Of a stretch of DNA of 64,000 nt, positions 11,340 to 23,424 are shown piece after piece. A program made the translations under genes and the position numbers. The stretch is taken from NCBI GenBank assembly GCA_963576565.1, contig OY755038.1:9749756-9813755 (forward strand). The letters run 5' to 3'. The number at the start of each line of letters is the position of its first letter. The first letter of the stretch is position 1. This DNA is from Aspidapion aeneum (taxonomy: Eukaryota; Arthropoda; Insecta; Coleoptera; Brentidae). The notes beneath the pieces are model-generated. The model was not told the origin of the DNA. It saw only the letters and a list, made by a program, of their open reading frames with translations, and did no database searches.

Positions 11340-11620
11340 AATTTTAAATGGAAAATGGAAAAGGGAAAACGGGAAACGGAAAACGGAAAACGGGAATAGG
11401 GGAAACGGGGAAACGGGCAAACGGAAAAACGGGCAAACGGGGAAACCGGCAAACAGGGAAACGGGCAAACAGGCAAACGGAGAAAGCGGCAAACTGGCAA
11501 ACTTGGAAACGGGAAAACGGGCAAACGGAGAAACGGCGAAAACGGATCATGGAACATGGAAAATGAAAAATGGGAAATTGAAAATGGAAAATGAAACATG
11601 TAAAATGGAACATGAAACAA
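11340..11620. repeat. GC-richer heptamer-like variant array (AAACGGG)
   Basis: Directly after the AAAAATG array the period stays close to 7, but units become GAAAACG, AAACGGG, GGCAAAC and similar, returning to AAAATGG and ATGAAAC at the end. This is probably an older, diverged flank of the same satellite. Confidence 0.85.
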
Positions 11621-12154
11621 AAATAACTATTAATATCCTATTAGAGAATTATTTTCCCGAGAAGTTGGGAGCATTGGACTGGGCTCCCGTAAACACGGAG
11701 CGACCGTAAATTTATTTACATCACGTATTTCATTACAGCAGCCCATCTCGCCCCCCATCATCGATGGACTGTTAGACTGGCTGCCCCTGCCCCCTAATGG
11801 GGTCCATAATTTAATATCAAACACCGCCAACTTTGAGTAATTACACTTAGGCCTGATGCGATGGCTAGTTAAACGTGTGACAAACTACGTCCAATTTGGA
11901 AACTGTATTATAGAAATAAAAGCCTCAATATTGCATCCGGTTTCCTAGATAAGTTCATCTAAATTATTAGGGAGCTTTGAAGCTCTTAAAATTTTGACAA
12001 ATATGACAGCCGTAGTGGTTAACAACTCGTACCACACGGCCCGCTTTGTTCTCACATGCGTTTTTTTAGTATAACCAAAATTTTTTGCGTGTGTTGTCAG
12101 CCTTTGGGAAATTTTTATGAATTGTATTTTTCTATTTATGCTCTTTGATAAAGC
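11621..12154. other. No recognisable gene
   Basis: Mixed-composition sequence with short frames only. No element ends were identified. Confidence 0.5.
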
Positions 12155-14974
12155 ACAGTGTGCCTGAACGAAGTATAGGTTACATAAAAATGGTTCCAAA
12201 AACAAATTGCACATTTTGAATATGGACTCTTTCCTGACTTCAGAGCGATATTCATATAAATCCTAGCTGATCCTCTTCTTGAATTTTTATCATTTTTTTG
12301 CCATTTTTCTAGTTAGTCTAGGCGCTGACTACTATCATGTGTGACCTAATATGTGCGCTCAGTTTGACTACGGGGCATTGTTAAGCATCCATAGTTGTAT
12401 AAAAAAAGTTTGGTCACGTGGTTGAACTCATGGTCGTTTGGCCGCCATCCTTGAAAATGGCCGCCAAATTGATAGATTTTTTTGTTTAAGCGTATCTTCC
12501 TACCCAGTCATCCGATTTTAATTTTTATACTCTTTTTTTAAAGGCAAATAAATTTTCTTATTTTTTATTAAATCAAGTAGTCTTTGAGATATACCCAGAT
12601 TATTAGTATTTCTGCTCGCAAAAGAATTAAAATAATAACCATGCTCATTTTACTGTAGCTACAATATTATTGACATTTGTTTTTTTTTTGTTACATAGGC
12701 TTTAAACCTTTCACAGAAGAGGATATTGACTTTATGTTTCTAAAGTTCGATGGATGGTACCCCTAAAGACTGCCTTAAAGAGGGTGGTTTCTAAAACTGT
12801 TCACAAGATTATACAAAAAGTGGATTTGCAGTGAAACGATATCCCAACTAACATTTATAGTAGCGGCTACATGTTCTAAAGGCTTTGCTACTTTCTTATA
12901 GTAGAAATGTGGTGATCCCAACCAAAATTTGTTACTTTTTAGTTCTAACAACTATTTAGTATCAGGAAATAGTAGATGTTTCGTAAAAACGACCCTCTAA
13001 ACTACTTCATAGGATTGTTTCTTGATAGTCGATTCCGATAGTCTTCTCTACCACAATAGGACGTTGCTAAAGTTTTACTTTCTTTTTAGTCGTTATTTCG
13101 TAGTCGCCCTGACTTTTATATCCTACTTAATTACCACTAGAAAGTTAAGCTTCATTGGAGTCCCAAACAAGTGTATCCGACAACTACATTATAACTTTAA
13201 TTTTTACCACAAAAGTTTGTGTCATCATAGTAACATCTGATGTAACAATGTAGACAAAATAACTTTTTGGATCAACTTTAAAGCCGCAACTACTTTCAAG
13301 TAACCTTTTCGACTATCAGGGAATATAGTTTGGGACGCCATGTTTTTATGTAAGAAAGAAAATTTAATATTTTTGTTGTCGTTTTATGAGCTCATATTAA
13401 AGAGCCATACTATTTTATAAACAAATTAGTTGAAGCTTACCAAAAATGCTCTTCTTAAGCACCATTTGTTGGAGTTAACTGTCGATTATGAAAACATAAC
13501 CTCCAAAATCACAACACAAAAATTCCATCAGCTACCAGAAAACGGCTCAATTTTACGGGCGCACCGGTTTTTTGCAATATATATAATGCATGTTATACAA
13601 AAAACTTTGCGTCGCACTCGAATTTTGATCCTCTGCTCGTAAATTCTCACACTTTTGGATAACATAGTTCATATTATAACCATAACCAAACAAAAAAACT
13701 AAGCGAGTCTGTTTACTGTTGTGTCCACCATATTGTGTAACAATTCTACCAAAAAGAAACGATTATATTATTTGCAACTACATCGCAACTTTTATGCCAT
13801 TACGGAAAAAAAACAGCCTCTACGACGTAGTAGATACCTGGCTACGACGTAGTAGTGTAGTTGTTACTACAGTGACTTTAAACACTTGGCCAAGTAGTTA
13901 TAACCAGAAATTGGTTCCCCACTTAGGGAATTATAACGTCGCTGTATGGTATACTGAGACGTAGCGGGAGTACGTTGCGGTTACTTTTAAGAAATTCTTT
14001 CTAGTTGGGGTTTCGTCGTTACAACTTTAATTTTTTGTTGGGATATCGTAGCGAAAAACGTTAAGAATAATTTTTTATAGTGCTTTTAATTCCGCTTCTT
14101 TTGACCGTTGTCATATCTTTTACAATTAAAAAAAAATATCGATTTTGGAACGAAAACATGGAATTTTAACAAAATTGTATATTTTAGCTGGCTTGTACAG
14201 CTAACTATCAAAGCTAGGATGCTGTGATACCTCGGAAGAAGCGAAATTAAAAGTACTATAAAAACTAATTTTATCGTTTTTCGCTAGGATGCATCGTTTC
14301 GCTGCAAATTCACTTTTTCTATAATATTGTGAATAGTTTCAGAAACCACCCTCTTTAAGACAGTCTTCCAACGAACTTTAAAAACATATAGTCAATATCC
14401 TTTTCTGTGAAAGGTATAAAGTCTTCTATGTAACAAAAAAAACAACTGCCAATAATATTGTAGCTACAATAAAATGAGCATGGGTATTATTTTAACTCTT
14501 TTGCAAGCGGAAATACTAATAATCTTGGTATATCTCAAAAACTACGTAATTTATCAAAAAATGTGTTATAATAAAATTTGTTTGCCTTTCAAAAAGGAGT
14601 AAAACAAGCTTTAAAAAATTAAAATAGGACCACTGGGTAGAGAGATACGCTTAAACAAAAAATCTTTTAATTTGGAGGTCATTTTTAAAGATGGCGGCCA
14701 AACGACCATGAGTTCGACCACGTGACCACCCTTTTTTTATATTGCTATGGGTGCTTAACAAAGTCCCGCAGTCAAACTGAGCGCACATATTAGGTCACAC
14801 GTGACAGGAGCCAGCGCCTAGACTAACTAGAAAAATGTCAAAAATTTCGAGAAGAGGATCAGGTAGGATTTATATGAATATGGCTCTGAAGTCAGGAAAG
14901 AGTCCATATTCAAAATGTTCAATTAGTTTTTGGAACCATTTTTATGTAACCTATACTTCATTCAGGCACACTGT
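12155..14974. mobile_element. Fold-back element A with about 735-bp arms, interrupted by element B
   Basis: The left end ACAGTGTGCCTGAA (12,155) and right end TTCAGGCACACTGT (14,961-14,974) are inverted. The left arm runs 12,155-12,841 and resumes at 14,046-14,105 after the B insertion. The right arm is about 14,236-14,974. Landmarks pair across the whole arm, for example GGACTCTTTCCTGACTTCAG at 12,231 against its complement near 14,890, and AGGGTGGTTTCT at 12,781 against AGAAACCACCCT at 14,341. The central spacer is about 130 bp. No transposase is visible. Confidence 0.85.
12842..14043 (+). mobile_element. Element B, 1.2 kb, inserted in fold-back A
   Basis: It starts TCCCAACTAACATT and ends TTTTGTTGGGA, a short inverted terminus (TCCCAAC/GTTGGGA). 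TA lies directly on both sides (12,840-12,841 and 14,044-14,045). The flanks GAAACGA and TCGTAGCGAAAAACG rejoin to match the uninterrupted right arm of A, which supports insertion. Short frames inside (up to 81 codons) are mirrored in B' but have no family motifs. TA duplication suggests a Tc1/mariner-type non-autonomous element. Confidence 0.82.
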
Positions 14975-15219
14975 AAAAGTTACTTAATAAAAATATATAT
15001 CAATTTTTTTTAAATTTTAAATTAAACTTTTATTTGAGGATAAAAGTTTTTTTAAGCATAAAATTAATGCAAATTACAGAAAATTGAAAACAGTAACGTT
15101 AAATATAGGTTGATCCAACTAAACAACAACAACAACAAACTAAATTTAACTGTCGCTTTGATTTTTGAGGTATTTGTTTTTATGCAATCACCCTCAATAT
15201 TTTTTTTATTTACTTAATA
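14975..15219. other. AT-rich spacer with (CAA)n
   Basis: It contains an (AAC)n run near 15,123-15,138. No gene or element end is seen. Confidence 0.5.
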
Positions 15220-15500
15220 TTTTTTAGCAGGTTAAAAAGTTAGCATTTTTAAAATTTTTTACCTGTCAAAAAACTGTCATTAGTATTAATGAATATAGAG
15301 AAAAATCTAATCAGAGCGTAACAGTAACGGACAAAAATTTACCAGAAAATTTCATGAAAATCGGACCACCGGTTTAGGAGCTATAGTGTTACGGACACAC
15401 ATACACACACACAGACATCACGACGATACTGCGAGGATAGATCAAAAAACACCCAAATAACACATTTTCCGCGTTATCACATTTTTCGTCGAAAACAATA
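15220..15500 (+). repeat. Dispersed repeat X, partial copy
   Basis: It contains AAAGTTAGCATTTTTAAAAT, CAAAAAACTGTCATTAG, GGTTTAGGAGCTATAGTG and AACAATACCTTCTAATCC, in the same order as the 46-kb copy. It includes a (CA)n tract at 15,400-15,412. Confidence 0.72.
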
Positions 15501-15599
15501 CCTTCTAATCCAATACGAAAAAGAAAAGCTAAAATATTAAGTGTGACATGTTATTTTAAAGAAAATTTTATGCTGATTCGAAAATCGAATAAAAAGAGG

Positions 15600-17110
15600 G
15601 GTTTTCTTCTAGCTAGCGCCGATTAACACACTTCAAGTGAATTAAATTATATATATATATATATATCAGCCTTAAAAACAGTTTTTGTAAATATCTCTGA
15701 AACTAAACCCAACAAACAATTAAAGTTGGAACGACGAAACCCCAACTAGAAAGAATTTCTTAAAAGTAACCGCAACGTACTCCCGCTACGTCTCAGTATA
15801 CCATACAGCGACGTTATAATTCCCTAAGTGGGGAACCAATTTCTGGTTATAACTACTTGGCCAAGTGTTTAAAGTCACTGTAGTAACAACTACACTACTA
15901 CGTCGTAGCCAGGTATCTACTACGTCGTAGAGGCTGTTTTTTTTCCGTAATGGCATAAAAGTTGCGATGTAGTTGCAAATAATATAATCGTTTCTTTTTG
16001 GTAGAATTGTTACACAATATGGTGGACACAACAGTAAACAGACTCGCTTAGTTTTTTTGTTTGGTTATGGTTATAATATGAACTATGTTATCCAAAAGTG
16101 TGAGAATTTACGAGCAGAGGATCAAAATTCGAGTGCGACGCAAAGTTTTGTGTATAACATGCATTATATATAATGCAAAAAACCGGTGCGCCCGTAAAAT
16201 TGAGCCGTTTTCTGGTAGCTGATGGAATTTTTGTGTTGTGATTTTGGAGGTTATGTTTTCATAATCGACAGTTAACTCCAACAAATGGGGCTTAAGAAGA
16301 GCATTTTTGGTAAGCTTCAACTAATTTGTTTATAAAATAGTATGGCTCTTCAATATGAGCTCATAAAACGACAACAAAAATATTAAATTTTCTTTCTTAC
16401 ATAAAAACATGGCGTCCCAAACTATATTCCCTGATAGTCGAAAAGGTTACTTGAAAGTAGTTGCGGCTTTAAAGTTGATCCAAAAAGTTATTTTGTCTAC
16501 ATTGTTACATCAGATGTTACTATGATGACACAAACTTTTGTGGTAAAAATTAATGTTATAATGTAGTTGTCGGATACACTTGTTTGGGACTCCAATGAAG
16601 CTTAACTTTCTAGTGGTAATTAAGTAGGATATAAAAGTCAGGGCGACTACGAAATAACGACTAAAAAGAAAGTAAAACTTTAGCAACGTCCTATTGTGGT
16701 AGAGAAGACTATCAGAATCGACTATCAAGAAACAATCCTATGAAGTGGTTTAGAGGGTCGTTTTTACGAAACATCTACTATTTCCTGATACTAAATAGTT
16801 GTTAGAACTAAAAAGTAACAAATTTTGGTTGGGATCACCACATTTCTACTATAAGAAAGTAGCAAAGCCTTTAGACCATGTAGCCGCTACTATAAATGTT
16901 AGTTGGGAAGCAACTACAAAGATTTTGGCAGTAACAAAAATTATTTAATAGAACGTGGCCTACTATATTCAGAAAACGGCATATTGACAAAGAAAATATA
17001 TTGATGCGATGCCTGTTAAAAAGTTATCATTTTTAAAAAATTTTAGTTGTCAAAAAACTGTAATTAGTATTAATGGATTCTGACGAAAATCTAATCAGCT
17101 CGTTGCAGTG
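15600..17110 (+). repeat. Dispersed repeat X, copy interrupted by B'
   Basis: The left part (15,620-15,706) has CACTTCAAGTGAATTAAA and AAATATCTCTGAAACTAAA. After the B' insertion it resumes at 16,909 with AACTACAAAGATTTTGG and GGCCTACTATATTCAG, matching 46,425-46,600. The continuous 46-kb copy therefore shows the uninterrupted state. Confidence 0.72.
15707..16908 (-). mobile_element. Element B', inverted near-identical copy of B
   Basis: Positions in B and B' sum to 29,750 along the whole length, and only scattered mismatches are seen. B' ends GTTAGTTGGGA at 16,908, matching the left end of B in reverse. Its left boundary has ACCC where TCCC is expected, and a clean TA duplication is not visible here. 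B and B' sit in unrelated hosts (fold-back A and repeat X). Together they form a 1.2-kb inverted repeat separated by about 1.66 kb. Confidence 0.85.
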
Positions 17111-17361
17111 TCGATATATTTTTAAAATTTTTAACCAATTATTAAGTTTGAAAATATAATTTTAGCGTTAATCGTTTCTACAGTTAATTTAAAGAATCCA
17201 TAAATATCAAACTGAATTTCATATTTCAATTTTAGTTTTTAAGAGATTTATAAATTTGGTTAATTTTTATTGTAACGAACCTATTTTTATTAAATTTTGT
17301 TCAATTTTTAAAAGAATTCGTCCGAATTTCCAAAAATAACTTAATAACAAGGGAGTTATTA

Positions 17362-17634
17362 GAGATTTATTGGGATAACGCCAGGCAGTAAATAGTGTCA
17401 GACCGTATTTAGACTAACCTGCATTGTAGGCTGATAGTTGGTATTTCAAAATTGATATAAAAAAGTTAAATTTAAAAATAAGTCGTATTTATATTTAGTT
17501 AAAAACGGCAGTATTTATTCCGGTTCTAATGGTAAAAAAGGCCTTATATTAATAGATCAACTATTATATTTCAATATAAAACTGTCAAAATACTGCCTAG
17601 CCCTATATCTGCCTGGCTTTATCCAATAAATCCG
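17362..17634. mobile_element. TA-flanked MITE, family Y copy 3
   Basis: TA flanks at 17,360-17,361 and 17,635-17,636. The left end GAGATTTATTGGGATAACG is followed by CCAGGCAGTAAATAGTG. The right end reads CTGCCTGGCTTTATCC then AATAAATCCG. The interior holds AACGGCAGTATTTATTCCGG and AAGGCCTT as in the other copies. Confidence 0.82.
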
Positions 17635-17636
17635 TA

Positions 17637-18090
17637 ATAAAATTGTTAGTTCCCATAAATTCATTAAAAAATTGTGTTGTTCAATTATCTTAATTCGTAT
17701 TTTTCAAAATTAAATCTAGTACCCCATGTTTTTTAGTCCACGGACAGACGGTGTTCAAAAACGTAAAGTAAAAATTGTAATGGTTCAAGCCGTTAAGTCA
17801 ACACAACAATATATTTTCATTACGAAATAGGATTATAATGAAACACATACACCAGAAAACACCTTTATTCAGCATTAATCCCTGCTTCCAAGGATTAAAC
17901 CGTGCAAAACCACCACCATGTATTGTTGTACGAGAATCTTTCGTGATACAACGGTGAATAACAGAGTATTGTATTAAAGAAGTTAACCAGAGCATCTCAC
18001 TACGAGTGGAAGGACGAACAGTCTGTCTCTTTCATCGTAAAACTCCAGAGTCGCTATTCTTTGTCTTGAACGATGTGATACTTCCCATCG
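17637..18090. other. No recognisable gene
   Basis: AT-rich sequence followed by a more balanced stretch from about 17,870. A 65-codon minus-strand frame shows no motif. Confidence 0.45.
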
Positions 18091-18094
18091 CATG

Positions 18095-18510
18095 CTTTGG
18101 CCAATGGTAAGCTTTAAAGTAGCTCTGAGCCGTCACGAGCTATGCGAAAAGACCTCCATTAGGCAAGCTTCTCCTACGTTCCGACCGAGAGACCTTCAGT
18201 GGCTACGGAGCAGGATAACAGATTTTACTTCAAACGCGTAAAATTCACTAACTCTGAAGAGCCAATGACGACTTTGCCATTGGTTGAGACGTCATTTCGA
18301 ACAACACACGACCGCTCAGTTTGCTATTGGTCAAAGCGTGTGATGTGGATGGTCATATCGTTTAAGAACCAGAATATCTTCCCAGGTCGCGTCGTCGTCA
18401 GATCACGGATTTCACCTCAAAGTGGATAGTGTGAAGCTGTCCCAAAGTTTCGTGAAAACCGAGCGAATATATAAGTTCCCTGGTTGCACTTGCACACACA
18501 CAAACATCTT
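18095..18510 (+). promoter_or_regulatory. Promoter-like block: CCAAT boxes plus a TATA box
   Basis: The block has higher GC than its surroundings. It holds CCAAT or ATTGG motifs near 18,101, 18,262, 18,279 and 18,328, and TATATAAG at 18,468-18,475. An AATAAA at about 18,618 lies shortly downstream and no reading frame follows. This could be an LTR or promoter remnant of a transposon, or a host promoter copied without its gene. No initiator or transcript can be shown. Confidence 0.4.
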
Positions 18511-18599
18511 TACCTCGTTTTAAGCGTAAGCGTTTTAGGGTACATAGCTTTGATTACAACCGTTTTATTGATGTAAATTAAACAGTTTCTTTAAAGCAA

Positions 18600-20130
18600 G
18601 TAATTATATATTGATAAAATAAAATATGGTTCATATGCAAAAGTATTGCATATTTATTCAATTTATTTATTTATTCATTCAAACCTAAAAGTGTAGCGCA
18701 CCCAGGAACATGTCGGGGGCGGGGCCCGAGACCCCATCATACCGTATTTTATGCTACTTTCATGAAATATGTGGATGTAGAAAATCCGTATGCTTGTAGG
18801 GGGGGGGGAGGGGTTATCTCTAAATATGGGAAATATCTCTGACAAAAGTGTCAAAAATTGAATATTTGATTTTTTGCCAATTTTGCCAGATATATTTCCT
18901 ATAATTAGCGATTAGTCACCTTATTTTTTATACTTAGCTTAAGTGTAGCTTTCACTAATAAACATATGCATTACAAAAAAAAATTCTCGAATTTATAACT
19001 CTTTTTGCCGTTTGCGCTTAAACTCATCGGAAAACCCCCCAAATTGATATAACAAATTTTTCTTAGAATTGATGTTTGCTGACAAAGAAAATAAGTTCGT
19101 GAAATCTTCACGGCCTTCCCTACTATTTTATAAATTAGTGTTTGACACTTTTATCCACTTTCTTATAAAACCTTTAGGATTTCACTAATAAGTGTACAAA
19201 AACCACTATAAAAAAACAATTGATCAAAAACAGAACAGCAAAATTCTAGATTTGTCACTTTTAATTTTCCGTGCAAAGAATATGTTATAATTTTATTACA
19301 AATAGTGTATTTACGAAAAAACAAACAAATTTAAAAATTACGAATTATTTCTCTTAACGATAAAAAATAAAAATGCCACTATAAACCTGTTTTGTTTTAT
19401 TAGGCGCGTATTCATCAAAAGGCAGAAGCGAAAATTCGATAAAGTTTTTCTTCTACAAGAAACAAATAACATTTTCGTCGATTGCTTAAATAAGTTCGGT
19501 CTTGCTCGCTTTTTGGTAAAAACGAGCCTTTCTTTCAACCCTCGTGCAGAAACCGAAACTGATATAGGTCAGTTCGATTGATTAATATTGGCTTTAAATA
19601 CATTGGCGGTCAACAGAAGTATTATAGTTTTTCAGATGGAGATTTAAGACCACAAACATATCCGCCATCATGGCTTACTAAAACGTCGTAGAAAGGGCAT
19701 TGACCTAGAAAAACCTTACTTTATTTTGGAATTTTACACAAGTTTTCTTAAATAAAATTGTGTTTTAAAATTTTGAGTCAACAACAAAATAAATTCCATA
19801 TTAAATCAAAATTTTTGTGAGAAAAAAAATTATCATTTCAAAAATACTATTTAATTTTTTTTTCTTAAAATATTTGTGACCCATTAAAATCCTGTGAGTA
19901 TTCATTTATTTAAAATTAGTCAGCGAATAGGCCCACGCAGGTGAGTTTAAAAGCAGGATACAATGTAAAACGGCTTTTAAAATTATTACATAAGTAATTT
20001 CTAGTAATTATTTCATAAATGCAATGATTTGGTTTTCATTTTCCATAACGTAGTTGGTGAGCACCATAATATACAAAATGTTTGTTTTACAAAAAAATAC
20101 AAGATATAAAAGTGGTAAAGAAAGACAAAA
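18600..20130. other. No gene; AT-rich with short G-run
   Basis: A G-rich patch (18,710-18,820, including a run of 9-10 G) precedes otherwise AT-rich, motif-free sequence. A minus-strand 66-codon frame at 19.34-19.54 kb has no recognisable domain. Confidence 0.45.
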
Positions 20131-20631
20131 ATTAAATTTGTTTTGTTTTACCTTAAAACAATGTGTTTTGAATTAAAATATTTCTTTTTAGTTCAACGCA
20201 GCGTTTACTCTTGAAACGAGACCTTATTTTTCTTCTTTAACTGTTTTGTCTCAGTATACCCCATTTTGTAACACAGCAAATTGTCTTCATATAAGTAATA
20301 TTTGGCTTCCACAAAAAACCGCGCCTTAGATTAATTCAGTTCCAATTTATAATAAAACAATTTCTGTTTCACATTAAAATAAGAGGCAAGCCATTTTTTG
20401 TGCTAAATCAAGAAAATATTCCCTTGGTGAATAAGAAAGCACAAATTATTTTACTTCAAAGCAACTTGCTTTGATCTAAGACAATTTTTTTTGTTATAAA
20501 ATGGAGTATACTGAATCAAAACAATTAAAGAAGAAAAATAAAGTCTCATTTCAAGATTAAATGCTGTGTTGGACTTTAAAAAAATATTTTAATTCAAAAC
20601 AAATTGTTTTAAGGTAAAACAATTTATTTAA
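20131..20631. mobile_element. Fold-back MITE, arms of about 190 bp
   Basis: The left arm runs about 20,131-20,330 and the right arm about 20,450-20,631. Paired landmarks are TTGTTTTACCTTAAAACAAT near 20,139 with its complement near 20,611, and CTTATTTTTCTTCTTTAA near 20,223 with its complement near 20,530. No coding capacity; flanking duplication unclear. Confidence 0.82.
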
Positions 20632-20639
20632 GAAAAGAA

Positions 20640-21400
20640 CATGGTAGACAATTTTTTTTACCGTGTTTTAGTATTATACTAGTTTCTGGATTATAAAATA
20701 ATTTGCATTTTTCCCGTACGTTACTTAAAAGATTTCACATTGCACCCCCGGGCTTCTACAATCGAATGGAATCAAGTATGTAAAGTCACTACAACATTAG
20801 CAGCGCCATCTACGAAATACCCATTAAACTAAAGTGGTTTTGCTCTTACACTTTTTTCTTCTCCCAAGTAGTAAATGTTATTTCATGCTATGTCGGAAGT
20901 ATCTTAAACACTCTAAAAGTGCCAAATTTGATCATCCTGTACATACATACAATACCTTGCCCCATATTACATCAATCATTAACGCGAGAGATAAATTTTG
21001 GTTCCCGTGCAGGCTATAGAACTGAGCTGAAAAAAATATAGCCACAGCTGGTCATTAGACATGCTCTGCTCCTGAATTAGAGCGACCCGGCTCTATAAAT
21101 GGGCTCTATGATGCTCTGTTTTCACGGTGATTAGCGTAACGCGCTTTCGGGAGGTCTGTACATCAGGTTTTATTCTATTTTGTCAACCTTTGTCAACCCC
21201 AAAGGTGTTAGATACGACAAGGTAAGACTCCAGGGGCGCACATCTGTTTGATTTAAGAGGAAGGGCTTGTATCAGTCTATATCTATATGAATAGAGTAAA
21301 TTTGTAAAATCAAGCTGCAAAAAAGGAATATTTTTTTATATTTGGCATAGTAGTACCTAACACCAAAAACTAAATTTTCATTCGAGGACACCCGATTTTC
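20640..21400. other. No recognisable gene
   Basis: Unassigned sequence; a 61-codon frame at 20.8-21.0 kb has no motif. Confidence 0.45.
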
Positions 21401-21414
21401 AGGCCTCAGAATCC

Positions 21415-22143
21415 AAGATGGCGGCTGCCGAAATTAAGAAAAAAAATGATTTCCTTGTTTTAGGAGAACTTAAATAAATTTTGATAAATTTATTTTAAGT
21501 GGTACATACTCAATTTAAAAATGTAAAAAAAAATTACACCTGTCACTGCAAAACAAAATGGCGGCTATATATAAAAAAAATCGTTTTTCTTCGATATTTT
21601 CTTTTTTTTTTGTGCGATATTTATTTTTAATACCTCGTATGAAAGCTACTGACCAGCTCTTTAAACGTGCTTAAATGAAATGATAAGTTTCCCAGCTGAC
21701 ACAAAGATGGCGTTTAATTTGTCAAAAGTATAACCTGTAGACCAAATAAAATTTTAAAAAATTTCTTTTTTGGATTTTATCAGCAGTAAGCCAGATTTTG
21801 TAAAATTTTATAAAAAGTTACAATTTAACATTTAACATTTTAAGATGGCGGCCAGGAAGTTCAGATAAGAAGTAATTTTTTTGTTCTTGTTTGGCACAAC
21901 TAGTATTGCCGTGTAATACATTGATTTATACTAAATGGGGTTCGCCGATTTTAAATATGTCATAATAAATGACATATGTCTATTATTATCCAAGATGGCG
22001 GCTGTCAAAATATAAATACAACAGTATCTTTTTGGTTTGGTAAATCTTTTTACCAAGATATGTAGTATCATATTAATCTTAATTAATTTTAAATTATAAT
22101 GTACAAAAAAAATATAATTTATTTATTTTTTAAAGATAGCGGC
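21415..22143. repeat. Degenerate array with AAGATGGCGGC every 138-150 bp
   Basis: The motif or a one- or two-base variant starts at 21,415, 21,555, 21,704, 21,842, 21,992 and 22,133. The spacings are 140, 149, 138, 150 and 141 bp. The DNA between is AT-rich and strongly diverged, often ending in runs of A before or after the motif. The regular spacing points to an old satellite in which only the motif has been kept. The motif is close to the vertebrate YY1/fly Pho core (ATGGC). Confidence 0.65.
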
Positions 22144-22559
22144 CGATAAAGTAAAAAAAAACTTTTTTGTTTATTTTTTCGAAATTTAACAAAAAAAACT
22201 GTGAAAATCAAGACATCTCGTTAAACAAACACAGATATTTTAAATATGTCAAAAAAATTGACATATGTCACGTGCCGGGTGATTTGAATAAATTGACCAT
22301 TTTACTTAATAGCTATCTCCATTAATATTGATCTAACAGTAACCTTTAAATTAGCAAAGTTAAATAATTTTTTCTAAATTATCAGAATCTGATGTCAAAA
22401 ATGACATATGTCATACACCTGTCAAACTATTGACAGGGTTTATTTTTTTAAATAAAATACCCTGCAAATTTACTCTACTAAGAAGATATTGATAATATTT
22501 TAAAAAAATACACCAAACCGCTCACAAAAAGAACATAGATTAAAAAATATACTTAGTTG

Positions 22560-23095
22560 AAACGACTTTTTGAACAAAATTTCTTCACAAATTTTGTTGT
22601 TTTGTACTTCGACGCCTATTCTCCACCTCCTTCGATCCTGACAATCATCTTCTGTCCGCTTATTTTAACTCATCGATCTTTGCATTGAGTGTTGCCATTC
22701 CAGTTTGGGGTGCCCTCTTTTTCCGCGCCCTATTGGTTTCTATTCTAGGACCTTCTTTGGTAATCTTTCGTCGTTCATCCGTTGTACATAGCCGTACCAT
22801 ATCAGTTGTCTTTTAGTGATGTCATCCGTTATGCTTCCCTTGATTCTCATTCTTTCTTTTATGGTATTATTGATACTTTCCATTATTGTTTTGTATTTTT
22901 CTGTTACACGACAAACGACAAGTCTCTTTTCCATACAACAGCGTGCCTTTTACTTTTTTACATTCTTTTTATCTCTGTGCTCCATAAAATACTGGTAAGA
23001 CATCCAATAACCTTTTTTGCTTTAACTATTCTTTAAACCAGTTCTTTACAGTCTGTTTTTGTCTTATCAAATGTGACACCCAAGGAAGGAAATAT
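22560..23095 (-). pseudogene. C-terminal remnant of an RTE-like LINE
   Basis: On the minus strand the frame contains ERMRIKGSITDDITKRQ, LIWYGYVQRMNDERLPK and, in another frame, a GRGKRGHPKLEW-like block, followed by the DDCQDRRRWRIG ending. The sequence matches the fragment at 1-250 and the C-terminus of the copy ending at 3339. Several stops and frame changes upstream show decay. Confidence 0.78.
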
Positions 23096-23424
23096 CGGTC
23101 CTCTATAATCTAGCCTTGTTTAGAGAGAGACACACCTTCCGTCCTTGTTAATTCATAAGAGCCGGAAAAAGAAACGATTTTTGACAAACAAATACAGGAG
23201 GTGACAGATAAATGTATTTGTTTATATGTTGCATATGATTGGTGTCACTCACTGCTGACAACATCAATTATTTTAGTGAAACACCAATGAACTTGGCCAG
23301 AAAATAACGTAACCAAAAAATATGAGTTTGGTTGAGTATCTTTGATGGGTTGTTGCGTCTCTATGTCTTTAAAATATGTCATATATACAGGGTCTCTCTG
23401 CCTACCTAGAGAATTGTTTAAAAT

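Noticed and set aside
10364..11620. Minus-strand frames of 300-418 codons rich in Phe, Ile, His and Ser
   Set aside because: They are translations of the AAAAATG heptamer array. All three frames stay open because the unit lacks stops, and the peptide is a pure 7-residue repeat.
13022..16728. Three pairs of identical 70-81 codon frames in inverted positions
   Set aside because: The identity reflects the inverted copies B and B'. No start context, domain or codon bias supports coding, and the frames are separated by stops.
18199..18429. 76-codon plus-strand frame in the GC-richer block
   Set aside because: It overlaps CCAAT boxes upstream of a TATA box and has no domain; promoter-like content is a better reading.
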